From Clarkia xantiana subsp. parviflora (lineage: Eukaryota > Streptophyta > Magnoliopsida > Myrtales > Onagraceae), in assembly GCA_036873135.1 (NCBI GenBank), contig JAPTYO010000059.1, positions 5,139,066 to 5,203,065 of the forward strand: a stretch of DNA of 64,000 nucleotides, in the 5' to 3' direction. A program made the position numbers and the translations under genes. Below are positions 46,071 through 55,900 of this stretch, one piece after another. The notes beneath the pieces are model-generated. The model did not search any database and was not told the DNA's origin. It worked only from the letters and a program-made list of their open reading frames with translations. Each line of letters opens with the position of its first letter. The first letter of the stretch is position 1.

Positions 46071-47179
46071 AAGTGGCATGTATCTATGATAACATTTTGA
46101 TATTAGAAAGTTACATTTAGTAAGCGAAAGAATTGCAACTGAGTTTATGATCAATCGACGTTATAATATTTTGATTACATCAAATTTTTGGTCTATAAAC
46201 TAAGTTGTAGGAGGACGTAATCCTCTGCCAAAACTATGTCGAATGTTGACCTTACCTCGTCACACAGGTACGGTCGTCTTGCGGTGGAGGGAGGCCTTTA
46301 CTAAGCAATGCTGGCTAAGAATCAGGCCTGATTACGCAGAAAGATCATCTAGTGCCGAAGTAACTCGACATGATCTTCGTTTTGCAGATCGTCGTGATGA
46401 ACTTTTTTCGTCATTAATCCACATTCTGGGCCAGATGAGAATCTTCGATATCATGATTTGACATGTTCCATTCCTTTGAACTTAAACGTTCAGGTATGCT
46501 ATCGACGCTTGCTTCATACTACGCGTGCCACGTCCGACCACTGGGTCACAGCTCGGTTGTGCTAGGAAAGAATCCTCGTGATTCTGGCGGGCGCAAACTT
46601 CTTCACCTTGAGCATGTTATTGATCCCGAGAGCCTTATGAAGAGGCACCCAAAGTATTCTCACGGAATAAGAACTCATATCTAAGGTCAGGCTCAATGTT
46701 CGCCTCCCGGCGTACGAGCGTAGTGCTGAACAAAAAGGCCCAGTGACCACGTCTTTGGAAACTGGTTGGGTTTGACTAAGGATATGAGCGATGGGGATGG
46801 TCAGGTTCACCTGTAATTCACCGACTCTTGTATTCACTAAGGTGGCCACCAACCGGATATTAGTTGAAGGTTGTGAATACTTGTACCTTGGAGAAGTGTT
46901 CCTATGAGGAAACTAGGCAAAAGGAGAATTATCAGTTGACCTAGGATACAACGCGACACTATATAAATTTTGTTTATAACAGGTTGATTGGAGAAAAGGG
47001 AATCAACGTTCCGCGTGCACTACAACACTCCTAACAGATGAGTAGCACGATGCCCATCGTGTTCGCTGGTCGCATGGCAAACCTCATATGAACTATTCGG
47101 AAGTAAAGGACTAGATCGAAGGAGCGAAATGTTGATGCAGATTTGGACGACAATACATTAACAGGCACCCTCCCATTCC
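46071..47179 (+). other. Copia-5 3' non-coding region
   Basis: 1.1 kb between RNase H and the polypurine tract without an ORF. It is strongly similar to the same interval of Copia-3 (50054-51121), e.g. CTGGGTTTGACTAAGG, GAGCGATGGGGATGGTCA and AACACTCCTAACAGATGAGT. Such conservation between two non-coding regions suggests a cis-acting role or recent common ancestry. Confidence 0.65.
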
Positions 47180-47192
47180 GGCGAGTGGGAGC
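47180..47192 (+). other. Copia-5 polypurine tract
   Basis: GGCGAGTGGGAGC, directly before the 3' LTR; Copia-3 has GGCGAGTGGGAGG in the same place (51122-51134). Confidence 0.8.
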
Positions 47193-47793
47193 TGTAAGCA
47201 TATGGTGTTGGGCGTCGTAAATGGAAGCCCATTATATGTATATGTTACCTAAGTTAATTGGGTAAATGTCACATTAGGAAATTGGGCCAGACCCAAAACC
47301 AAATTGACATGAAAGGCCCAAAATTTGGCCTCCGTATACATGCTTGGCCGACCGAATTTTAGGAGGGGATAAAGTGGACATTTGTCCACTTTACTCCTCC
47401 TATATATATGGGGAGTTAGGGCTTTTATTAGGGTTAATCACAATTCCTTTTAAGTGGTGTTTTGAGAGAAAACCCTTCCCCTAAGAACACCATATTTCGG
47501 CCGAACCATATACCTCACCAAGGGTATGCCAATTTTCCTTCGAGCAAACACTCCAGAGATCTATCCCTTGCCAAGAATCGATCAGAGGCTTTGCTGTGAA
47601 GAATATACCACGTAGGGCTTCCTTCACAAGAATCCCTACGGGTGCCGACCGGAGGATCGTGAACTCCCTCCTGCAAAGATCTTGGGACTACGGACAACTG
47701 TAGAAGTATGTGCGAATCTTCCGCTGCGTAATTTTGATTACTAGCATGTACCATGATTTAATTTCCGCAGTGATTACTCCCCGTAATCTAACA
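47193..47793 (+). repeat. Copia-5 3' LTR
   Basis: 601 bp partner of 29318-29917, followed by GGAGT and the resumed gag frame of Copia-3. Confidence 0.95.
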
Positions 47794-48155
47794 GGAGTTG
47801 CATGAAAATGCACCTTACCCATGCAACCCATCTCGATACTCTCGAGAAGGTGAGAGCTCATCTCGAGCAGGAAGAGGATCGACTCAATGCTAAAAAGCCT
47901 AGAGCTGAGATGCACGTGGTGTCATCATCTCCAGGTATGCAAAAGGGTAAGCGTAAGAGAAAGGGTAAAGACCTTCAAAAGAAGGCTAACAAACAGTTTG
48001 TTCCAAACCCACAGAAAATGTTCAAACCTAAGCAAATTGGTGGTAAGAACAGGCAGAAAAAGCGCGCACGTCGAGAGGAATCTCGTACGTGCTTCAGGTG
48101 TGGTGTGAAAGGCCACTTGACTGCTGCTTGTACTAGTCCTCCTAAGGTACGTTAA

Positions 48156-49354
48156 GAGAAAGAATAATAAGAGTCATATATTCTCATAAATTCCAAATTC
48201 TCGAGAGTAATTCAAATTCCTCATTTTGAATTACAGGACCGAGAAGAGGAATGAACGTAAAGGTAGAGAAACATCCCCCAAATAAATAAAGACTGGATAT
48301 TAAAACCGTCCTTAGATGCTTGAACTTTTTTTTTCATTCAGTAATGAATACTATTGAACTAAGAAGGATTCCTCGTGAAATAATCGGGAACCTTTATTCT
48401 AGGCATGTAGTGAATGCTTGGATTGAGTATAAATATTATTCATTTAATTCACCTCGAGCCGCTTGATCTTATGGTTATAGTCCATTGCATTGCTAATTTG
48501 AGAGCGATATTTTAAAATCCTTATTTGTTAGTACTCCATTATGAAATTATAATTGTAATGATGAACATGTACGAAACCGATTAAAACTGAATTTTCATAA
48601 TCGAAACGATTTCACCAAGGATTATACCTGGTGATACATGCACGTAGCATGAATGTTCCTCGAGAGACGGAGCACATCGATTCAAGGAACAATTGATTTC
48701 ACCATGCATCATACCTGGTGATGCACGCACGCAGGGCAAGTGCTCCTCGAAAGACGGAACACGTCGATTCGAAGTACAAATTTCAATATGAAGTATGTTA
48801 TTAATTTGATGCTTATAGTAAACTTTCATTTGCTCGAATTCCCCTTCAAGGGTTATTACTCATACCAAGTTCTCGAATGAAAACCTAACGCACGATCCCC
48901 GATGGATTAAACCTTGGGATATGAGCGAGCAATGAAAATGAACGTCTGATAAATGACGTCTCCCACTATACGCCAATCACGACAAAGGATCGGTGGAGCA
49001 TTAAAACGAAACACACTTCATAAATAAGGTCAGTACCATGATATCGTAAGATTGACTCATAACATCCCTTTCTAAGGTTAGTTATGGTCAACTGCAAATC
49101 ACGTGGTGAATCTAGTTAATGAAGAAATCGGTTACACGACACCATGTGAGCTACTGGTAATGAGAGGATCTTACCGGAATTGCGACATTCGTGTTGCAAA
49201 TCATATACACATAGTACCGAGTGGAATACTGAAAAGTATCTCTATGCATACATAGGTGTAATAGCGTGGGAGCGTGGTGACGTGGTCAAACATGAGACGT
49301 TACAATACTTGAGGTTGAAATTCCATTGCTTTATAAATATCAACAAACGAAGTC
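48156..49354 (+). other. Copia-3 region where protease and integrase are missing
   Basis: 1.2 kb after the gag stop with no open frame over 80 codons and no protease or integrase motif. It contains an internal duplication (CACCTGGTGAT-type segment with GACGGA(A/G)CAC(A/G)TCGATTC at about 48610-48690 and 48690-48780). It is homologous to Copia-5 43125-43310. Confidence 0.6.
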
Positions 49355-50053
49355 TTGATTGAACTGGAAGATAATGATAATCAGGTCCCACTCGCTTCGA
49401 GTGGGAGATTTGAGGAAACAACACAAGTGAACGATATGGTAAATGAAGATGGAGACATTTTCATAATAAATCCAGTGGGTGGATTCAATCCAACCACACA
49501 AATCACTGTTACTGCAGGTGCGAATCAAGTCGGACCTGATAATCAAGTTACTGAACCTATGGATGAAAATCCAATTTTACCTAAACTTCTTACTATACCT
49601 AGTGGGAGTGGAACGACCAACTCGGTTCCCGATCGTCAAAACCGTGGAATGAATCTCGGTGGTGGAATTCCGAGACCGAGAGGTCATCTAAGAAAAGTTG
49701 TTGGTGAAAGTTCAAGTAACGCTCTTGTTCCTAGTGGTAGTATTGCACCGATAACGAGCATTATTCCTAGTAGGCTCTTAACTGCATTGCTTGGGGTCAG
49801 GAACGGGAGTAAACCTGTAAAGGTATACTCTGACAGTCATGCAGCAATTGCAGCAGTTACGAACCCTAAGTACCATAGCAGGACAAAACACATTGATATA
49901 AAATATAATTATGCTAAGAATATGGTTGAGGACAAAGTTATCACAATAAAATACTTGTCTACTGAAAGTATGATGGCAGATCCGTTGACTAAACCATTAC
50001 GTAGGGATGTTTTCGAAAAGCATGTTAAAATGCTGGGACTGCCTAGGGTTTAA
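49355..50053 (+). pseudogene. Copia-3 linker fused to the RNase H end by internal deletion
   Basis: A 232-codon open frame. The first 150 residues (e.g. TQVNDMVNEDGDIFIINPVG) match the linker that precedes RT in Copia-5. From about residue 150 (LLTALLGVRNGSKPVKVYSD) it is the RNase H C-terminus: SHAAIAAVTNPKYHSRTKHI to ADPLTKPLRRDVFEKHVKML. By comparison with Copia-5 about 1.4 kb holding the RT and most of RNase H has been lost, joined at the LLTALL site. The product, if made, could not polymerise DNA. Confidence 0.85.
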
Positions 50054-51121
50054 ATAGATTGTATCGTGATGACAAATTTTGAAACTTTAAAGAATTGCAA
50101 TTTGAGTTTATGATTATTACGACGTCATAATGATTAAAACTTCATCAGATTTTTACGGTGGAGGGACAACCTCCAAAGTAAAATAATGTCGAATGTGGGT
50201 CAAGCCTCGTCAAACAGGCTTGGGCGTGTTGACGGAGAAGAGGATTCTCCATCCAGTCAAGACTGGCTAAAAACCATGGTGGCAAACCTGGTTAAGCAAA
50301 ACGATCACTTGGTTTTCAGAGTAACACGAAGTGATCTACGTTTTTCCAATCGACGTTACGAACTACGTTCGTGATAAAGCCACATTCTGGGCCAGATGAC
50401 TAGTCTGTGATAGCATATGACATTTCCCACACCTTGACTAAATTCAGGTTATGCTATCGACGAGTGCTTCATATTACCCGTGCCATGTTCGACCACGGGG
50501 TTATGCTCGATTGTGCTAGATAGAATCCACGTGATTCGGATGGGCACAAACTTCTTCACCTAGAGCGTGTGACTAATCCCGGATGCTATATGAAGAAGCA
50601 TCCAAAGTATCCTTACTGACTCAGAACTCATACCTAAGGTCAGGCTCAATGTTCGCGTCCCGTCGTACGAACGCAGTGCTGAACAAAAAGGCCTAGTGAC
50701 CACGTTTTTAGAAACCGGCTGGGTTTGACTAAGGGTATGAGCGATGGGGATGGTCAAGTACACCTGAAATTCTCCGACTCTTGTATTCACTAGGTGGCCA
50801 CCAACCTGACATTAGTTGAAAGGTAATGAATACTTGTACGGATGCCATAAGGAAGTGTTCCTATGTGGAATCTGGGCAATTGGAGAATTACAATTAACCT
50901 AGGATACAACGCGGCACTTTTTATTTTAACAGGTTGAATAGACATGGGGAATCAGCGTTTCGCGAGCGCTACAACACTCCTAACAGATGAGTAGCACGAT
51001 GCCCGTCGTGTAGGCCGGTCGCACGGAAAACCTCGTATGAACTATTCGAAGCAGGGATTGGATCGAAAACCAAATGCTTATGTGTTGGACAACAACATAT
51101 TAATTGGCACCCTCCCATTCC
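50054..51121 (+). other. Copia-3 3' non-coding region
   Basis: 1.07 kb without a gene; homologous to Copia-5 46071-47179. Confidence 0.65.
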
Positions 51122-51134
51122 GGCGAGTGGGAGG
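51122..51134 (+). other. Copia-3 polypurine tract
   Basis: GGCGAGTGGGAGG next to the TGTTAG start of the 3' LTR. Confidence 0.8.
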
Positions 51135-51695
51135 TGTTAGAATTTAGACTATGGGCCTCCGTAATTGGGAGCCCATTAATTAAAAGCCATGTACCTAAGT
51201 AATTAGGGTTCGGGTCACATTAGGGATTTTGGGCTAGGCCTAAAATCCCATGTGAAATGGAGGCCCAAAATTGGGCCTCTCTCCTACATGGGTTCGGTGC
51301 CGACTACTCTTATAAATAGGGACATAAGGTGGTGTTTTCTAGTGCTAATCAATCTCTCCCAAGTTGTTAGATTAAGAGAAAACCCTCTTCCCAAAAAAGC
51401 TAGTTTCGGTCGAACTATATACACACCAAGGAGGAGCCAAATTGTGACGAGCAATTTACTCCGAGTAGATCCATCCCGCGGAGAATCGACAGAGGCTTTG
51501 CTGTGAGGCATAATCTGCGTAGGGCTTCTCTAACAAGAACCTCTACGAGGAACCGTCCGGCGGATCGAGAAATCCCCTCAAAGGTTCTGGGCTACAGGAA
51601 ACATTATAGGTATGTGCACCTTCTTCGCTGCGTATTAGTTACCATGCACGTATCTAGGGTTTTGTTTCCGTAGTATTAATCCTCTAAATCTTACA
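51135..51695 (+). repeat. Copia-3 3' LTR
   Basis: 561 bp; shorter than the 5' LTR mainly because a segment of about 30 bp upstream of the TATA box is absent. Followed by the CCTCA duplication. Confidence 0.95.
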
Positions 51696-51744
51696 CCTCA
51701 AACCCGAGGAGCCAGCCTATTCTACCAAGTTTCGATAGCCCAAC

Positions 51745-52345
51745 TACAAGGAAATGGTCCAACACTTTCCCTTGTTCATTATGTTCATTGAAGATGACTG
51801 CATTGAAAAATTCGTATTTACTTCATGACTGTAGTTTGTTGTAATTTATTTATACAATGTTAAAATATCTTTGGGGATAACCGATCATAAAGAAATGTCG
51901 ACCCATTCTATTGTAGATATTAGCAAGAGAAGTAAACTTGATGGTCATACATGGTCGATACAAACTGTGTTTGAAATATGGGCGGGAGGTTTTCAGAACG
52001 GTTTTATTTGAGGAGTGACATTGGAACAAAAACGAGACTCCCACAAGCAGATCACCCATTGTTGCTTCAACGACGGTTGAAAACAATTTGCACACGATAT
52101 CTTCCTAACAGGTGGAGATATGATCTTCTTCAAATTGGTGGAAAAAGAATTGTTCTCCGTGCAAGTGTTTAATCAACGTGGTTATCTTAAGGAAGCACCT
52201 AGGCATCCTGTGGACGTGGATAACAGTTCATCTGGTGAGGAGGTAGACGTTTCATCAGATGACCTAAGTTGTTTAGGTGAGTTTATTGGTGGAAATAAAC
52301 GTGGGAATCAGTGCAACATCACATTAACCGGTAGCGATGCGTAAG
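51745..52345 (+). pseudogene. B3-domain (REM-like) transcription factor pseudogene fragment
   Basis: Read in one phase, the sequence gives FIMFIEDDCIEKF (resembling the first strand of a B3 domain), a gap with stops, SKLDGHTWSIQ, a stop at about 52015, then FNDG-stop-KQFAHD, GGDMIFFKLVEKELFSVQVF and NQRGYLKE. The pattern DGW..F..D..L..GD...F......F.V..F is that of B3 DNA-binding domains, with the usual Trp codon TGG here TGA. A Ser/Asp-rich tail (52200-52345) ends at a stop. B3/REM proteins are plant nuclear DNA-binding proteins. The assignment rests on visual motif matching only. Confidence 0.5.
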
Positions 52346-52912
52346 TTCCATGTTTAACCGATTGTCGGGTTTTATAGACAAATCAAAAGTGTTTCCGCTG
52401 TGTTATTGAAATTTTGACAGTTTTGTTGGATTGGGTATAATATTCCAACGAGGTTTTCATTTTACCATGGGCTGGACTGCTTGAGTTAAATGGAGACTGA
52501 AGATCCCACCGGAATTAGGTGGAAGGTGGAGGTGCAATCTACAACTGTTAATCACAAGAACAATCATCTACAAGAGCATCAATGTCCTCTACGATTTAAG
52601 TTTAGGAAAGGATGAATGAAGTTTTACCTTGCAAACAAATTAGGAAATGGCAAGTTCATTCACTTTGATGCTTCTGTTGATCGTACTTTTATTGCCACCA
52701 TATACTAGTGGCTGATATACTGTTTGTTCATGGTGTTGTACTTTGTGGGTTAAACGGGTTGTTGGGTTACGATTAATAAGGATAGGCTCAAGGAAAATCG
52801 AGGATGTCTGAGTCGAGACCCAAGAGAAAAACATCGACGACCAATCGTGATAAGAAGAAGAAAACAAAGATGAATGGTCGAAACTAATAATAAGAGGTTT
52901 CGACCACTAATG
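52346..52912. other. Spacer between the B3-like fragment and Tat-7
   Basis: No clear gene. A segment at 52490-52530 reads WRLKIPPELGGRW, which could be the start of another decayed B3 repeat, but it is too short to call. TGGTCGAAAC...GTTTCGACCA (52875-52908) is a short inverted repeat just before the likely LTR start. Confidence 0.4.
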
Positions 52913-53558
52913 TGATACTCAAACGGTGACAGATCCGCTCAAAACTCGCCCTTACAAGGTAAGAGTCGAGTCGGCAGCCAAGCACTATTGAAGAAACCTT
53001 CCTCTAAGGAATGGTGAGGTGGAGACCTGCTTAATACCGACCCTATGAAGAAACCTTCCTCTTAAGGAAAGGACATCTGGCAACTGGCTTGCCGCCCCAG
53101 AGAAAACCTTTCCTCCTAAGGAAGAGGCACCAGCTGGCGACATACTTGTCACCTAGTTGGAGAAAACTTCAACACTAAGGACTGATGAGGTGGCGACCTA
53201 CTTGTCAATCACAGAAAGGTGGCCACCGCCACTGAGCAGCCAATCACAAGCAAGCTGCCACCACAAAGAAAGTCGGTACTTCCCCCCTATAAATAGGGGA
53301 GCACTTTCATTACTTATCTTAATCTTGAATCTTTAATATACTTTACAGTATTCTCTCTAAAATTCCATTACTGAATTAAGCTTCAGAGTAGAATCAGGGG
53401 CAAATCCCCAACCCCTTTTCAGGTTCTCGCCTGCAAGACGCTCAAAAGGAGACTAATCATCCCTCGAGGTCGAGAAAGATAGCTAGAAGAGAAAGTCGAA
53501 GGCGAAACCTCGAAGTCCATTACTAGAAGTTTTAGGCCATGTCATTTTGATCCCAACA
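52913..53558 (+). repeat. Tat-7 5' LTR (left edge approximate)
   Basis: The right edge is clear (GATCCCAACA then the primer site). The left edge is placed at TGATACTC by analogy with the TGAT starts of other Tat LTRs here. U3 has short GAAGAAACCTTCCTC repeats and TATAAATA at 53288-53295. Confidence 0.6.
53288..53295 (+). promoter_or_regulatory. TATA box in the Tat-7 LTR
   Basis: TATAAATA within CCCCCCTATAAATAGGGG, about 270 bp before the LTR end. Confidence 0.75.
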
Positions 53559-53576
53559 TTTGGCGCCGTTTGTGGG
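53559..53576 (+). other. Tat-7 primer binding site
   Basis: TTTGGCGCCGTTTGTGGG directly after the LTR. Confidence 0.88.
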
Positions 53577-53596
53577 AACGGTGATTAAAAAGTCGT

Positions 53597-55010
53597 GGCT
53601 CCCAACAAGAACCTAAAGAAGATAACAGTTGTTGTAGGAGAGATGGAAAAATCTCAAGCAAACCCTTCCAGCTCAAGAAAAGTTAGCGAAGAAGAAAGGA
53701 GAGACCTTCCCCACCAAAATAATGGTGAGCATGAGGAAGAACAACATCTCCACCCTGATCCACCTCTAAATACGGCGGATCCAAAGGAAGGAGCTGGGAC
53801 GACTCCCATCGTCGCCCCCAAAGAAATAATGCCGGCATTCATAGCTTTCTGGAATCAATCCCAGGAGGGAACCATCCCAAAAGCTAAGGAGCTAGCACTC
53901 TAGACTTCCCAAAAGGACGAAGTGGCCTCCAACATAAAGACTGTTGAAACCAATCTTCCAGAGGCGAGGCAGATTCAAAAGGCCCCTGAGGTCGACGCTC
54001 CTGCTAAAGAACCTGTCATGTTCACCATAAGACAGGTAGAAGAATTGCTGGAAAAGAAGAGAAGAGGGGCAAGCGACATGCTCACAGTACGCGACCATAC
54101 CTCTCATCCCTTTTCCAAGAGGCTCTTCGACACTCTAGTTCCTCCATAAGTCTTCGCAAGGAATATCGACGATTAAACCGGTGGGAGAGATCTTGTTCGA
54201 CACATCAATGCCCATAACTCTTCTCTGCTGGGGAGAGGGGCGACGCCAGACCATTATGCGGCTCTCTTCCCCACTACTCTTAAAGAAGAAGCCTCTACCT
54301 AGTTCTATGGCCTCCCCGACAATTCAATAGATTCGTGGGAGGAGCTGAAGGCCAAGTTCATAGAAGGGCACATAGGTCATAGACAGCGCCTCAAGAGCAT
54401 GGACTTTCTTGATAAAATTGAACAAGGTCTCGATGAAACCTTTCCCAGTTATTATACCAGATACCATAAAATACTCCAACAACTGAGTGAGGATGCCACC
54501 GATGGCAAGCTTATAAGAACCTTTTGGAGAGGTTTAAGAGCGCAGAGTCAAACCCTGAAGGATAATATGGTGATGAAGCCAGTCCGGAAGATTGATGCTC
54601 TCGCCACCAAATTCAAAAAAATATATTGACTTGGAAAGATCGTACGAAAAGGCGCCAACGGAGCTCAGAAAACAAGCCATCCCTTTGGAGCCGGAGAGGC
54701 CTCCGCTTCTCGACGTCAGAAAAAAAAGAAAGTCGAGATAGAAGCTTCCGACAGGGGAATCGCCAAGGCCCTAGAAGAGATCCTAATCCCAATATGGCAA
54801 AGTACACTCCCCTCACTCACAATATCTCGGTAGTACTTCAAGAGAAGGAGAAACTCCGGTTGGACGACCCGCCCCCGGTAAGAAAAGCTTCAATGGGCTC
54901 GCAAATAAATGACTATTGTCGTTATCACCGAGTCAGGGGACACGAAATCAATGAATGTGTCGCCCTAAAGCAAGATATAGAAGCGCTCATCAGAGGGGAA
55001 ATCTATTGAA
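53597..55010 (+). pseudogene. Tat-7 gag
   Basis: An N-terminal charged region (MAPNKNLKKITVVVGEMEKS) is interrupted by a stop at 53903. The capsid-like part follows: FTIRQVEELLEKKRR, HPFSKRLFDTLVPP, a stop, and further stops near 54170 and 54300. An open block is WEELKAKFIEGHIGHRQRLK to PSYYTRYHKI (54340-54630). The Tat-style CX2HX4HX4C motif (CRYHRVRGHEINEC) is at about 54918-54959. Gag assembles the particle. Several nonsense changes and at least one frameshift near 54630 inactivate it. Confidence 0.88.
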
Positions 55011-55039
55011 TTTTATTGAAAAGCCTTTCAAAGGTCCAA

Positions 55040-55740
55040 AAAAGCGAAGCCGAAGTCTGCGAAGAGGTTCTCGCTCTCCCCCACACGAAAACCTTACCCC
55101 CGTTCGACGAGGAACGGTGAACGTTATCACAAGAGGATTCGCATCCGGTGGCGAGCCTAGTTCTGCTCGGGAGGTGTACGCCACCCAAATCCTAACAATG
55201 GAAAAAAGAGGAAAGGTACATCAAGAGGCCGATCCGATGATCATAAGCTTCACAACTGATGATCTCATGATGGTGACTCAACCCCATGATGATGCCTTAG
55301 TAATTACTGCCGTTCTGGCAGAATATGAAGTCAAGAGAATCCTCATCGACAGTGGAAGCTCGACTGATATCCTTTTTTATGAAGCCTTTTTAAATTTAGG
55401 TTTTATTAAGAAAGATTTAAAAGGAGTCGACTTCCCACTAATTGGCTTCGCAGGAAAGACCACCTATCCTATGGGTGCCATCTAACTACCAATAGTTTTG
55501 GGAGAGGAAAAGAAAACTTTAATGATCGAAATACTCTTCATCGTCATCGACGCCTCCTCTGCCTATAATGCCATCATCGGAAGGACTACCCTCAACCCTC
55601 ATCGTATAATCTCGTCGACCGCTCATCAAGTCATGAAGTTTCCGACGCCAAATATGATAGGAGAGGTTAGAGGGGATCAGATACGTCTCGACGGTGTTAC
55701 GTTAGCTCAATGCGACGCCGGAATCAAAGAGGAGTCATAG
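55040..55740 (+). pseudogene. Tat-7 aspartic protease
   Basis: After an Arg/Ser-rich linker come INVITRGFASGG-like residues and AREVYATQ, then the active site ILIDSGSSTDILF (about 55336) and GFAGKTTYPMGAI. A stop is at 55483-55485, then the second half: AYNAIIGRTTLNPHRIIS and MKFPTPNMIGEVRGDQ. This is the usual Tat protease layout. The frame ends at 55740, and instead of RT the sequence turns into tandem repeats. Confidence 0.88.
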
Positions 55741-55900
55741 AAACAACGCATAATTAAATACCGTTATATTGTTTTTATGGCTAATGTTTCGAGCTTTGCT
55801 TTTGATGTAAAACTCAGGATGATGAATAAATATAGTCCATCAAGACTTCTTTTTCATACAAATATATGAGCCTACTATTGATGAAGGCGTCAACATTCAA

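Larger units (their letters stand above)
29318..47793 (+). mobile_element. Copia-5: Ty1/copia element nested in Copia-3 gag
   Basis: LTRs 29318-29917 and 47193-47793 (600 and 601 bp, TGTAAGC to ATCTAACA) with duplication GGAGC (29313-29317) / GGAGT (47794-47798), one base diverged. A tRNA-Met primer site follows the 5' LTR. After removing the nested Tat-6, the element is about 8.48 kb: long leader, little or no gag, no visible protease or integrase, then a degraded RT and RNase H, and a conserved 3' non-coding region. It is related to Copia-3. Confidence 0.95.
19964..48155 (+). pseudogene. Copia-3 gag, split into three parts by nested elements
   Basis: Part 1 (19964-20220) starts MAAIRNVISQLNKG. 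A stop with a +1-type shift at 20053-20058 is followed by MVIAEMKGLDYLATKEVRPE and onward to DILYE. Part 2 (29069-29317) starts YDHTESANDLWDGLKAGFG and ends SLPDFW. Part 3 (47799-48155) starts MKMHLTHATHLDTLEKV and ends in a CX2CX4HX4C zinc knuckle (CFRCGVKGHLTAAC), then a stop. Parts 1 to 2 and 2 to 3 are in frame once each insertion and one TSD copy are removed. In a live element gag forms the particle that carries the RNA. Confidence 0.93.
17315..51695 (+). mobile_element. Copia-3: outer Ty1/copia element of the nest
   Basis: LTRs at 17315-17908 and 51135-51695 flank the whole region, with a perfect 5-bp duplication CCTCA at 17310-17314 and 51696-51700. The tRNA-Met primer site, gag, an RNase H segment and the polypurine tract all read on the plus strand. 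Two later retrotransposons (20221-29063 and 29318-47793) split its gag. Without them the element is about 7.05 kb. Protease, integrase and RT are not visible. The LTRs differ by roughly 6% substitutions in the first 180 bases by eye and by a deletion of about 30 bp, so this is the oldest layer. Confidence 0.95.

Noticed and set aside
52490..52700. Second B3 domain downstream of the B3-like fragment
   Set aside because: Only a short WRLKIPPEL-type resemblance without the GW and GD parts of the domain.
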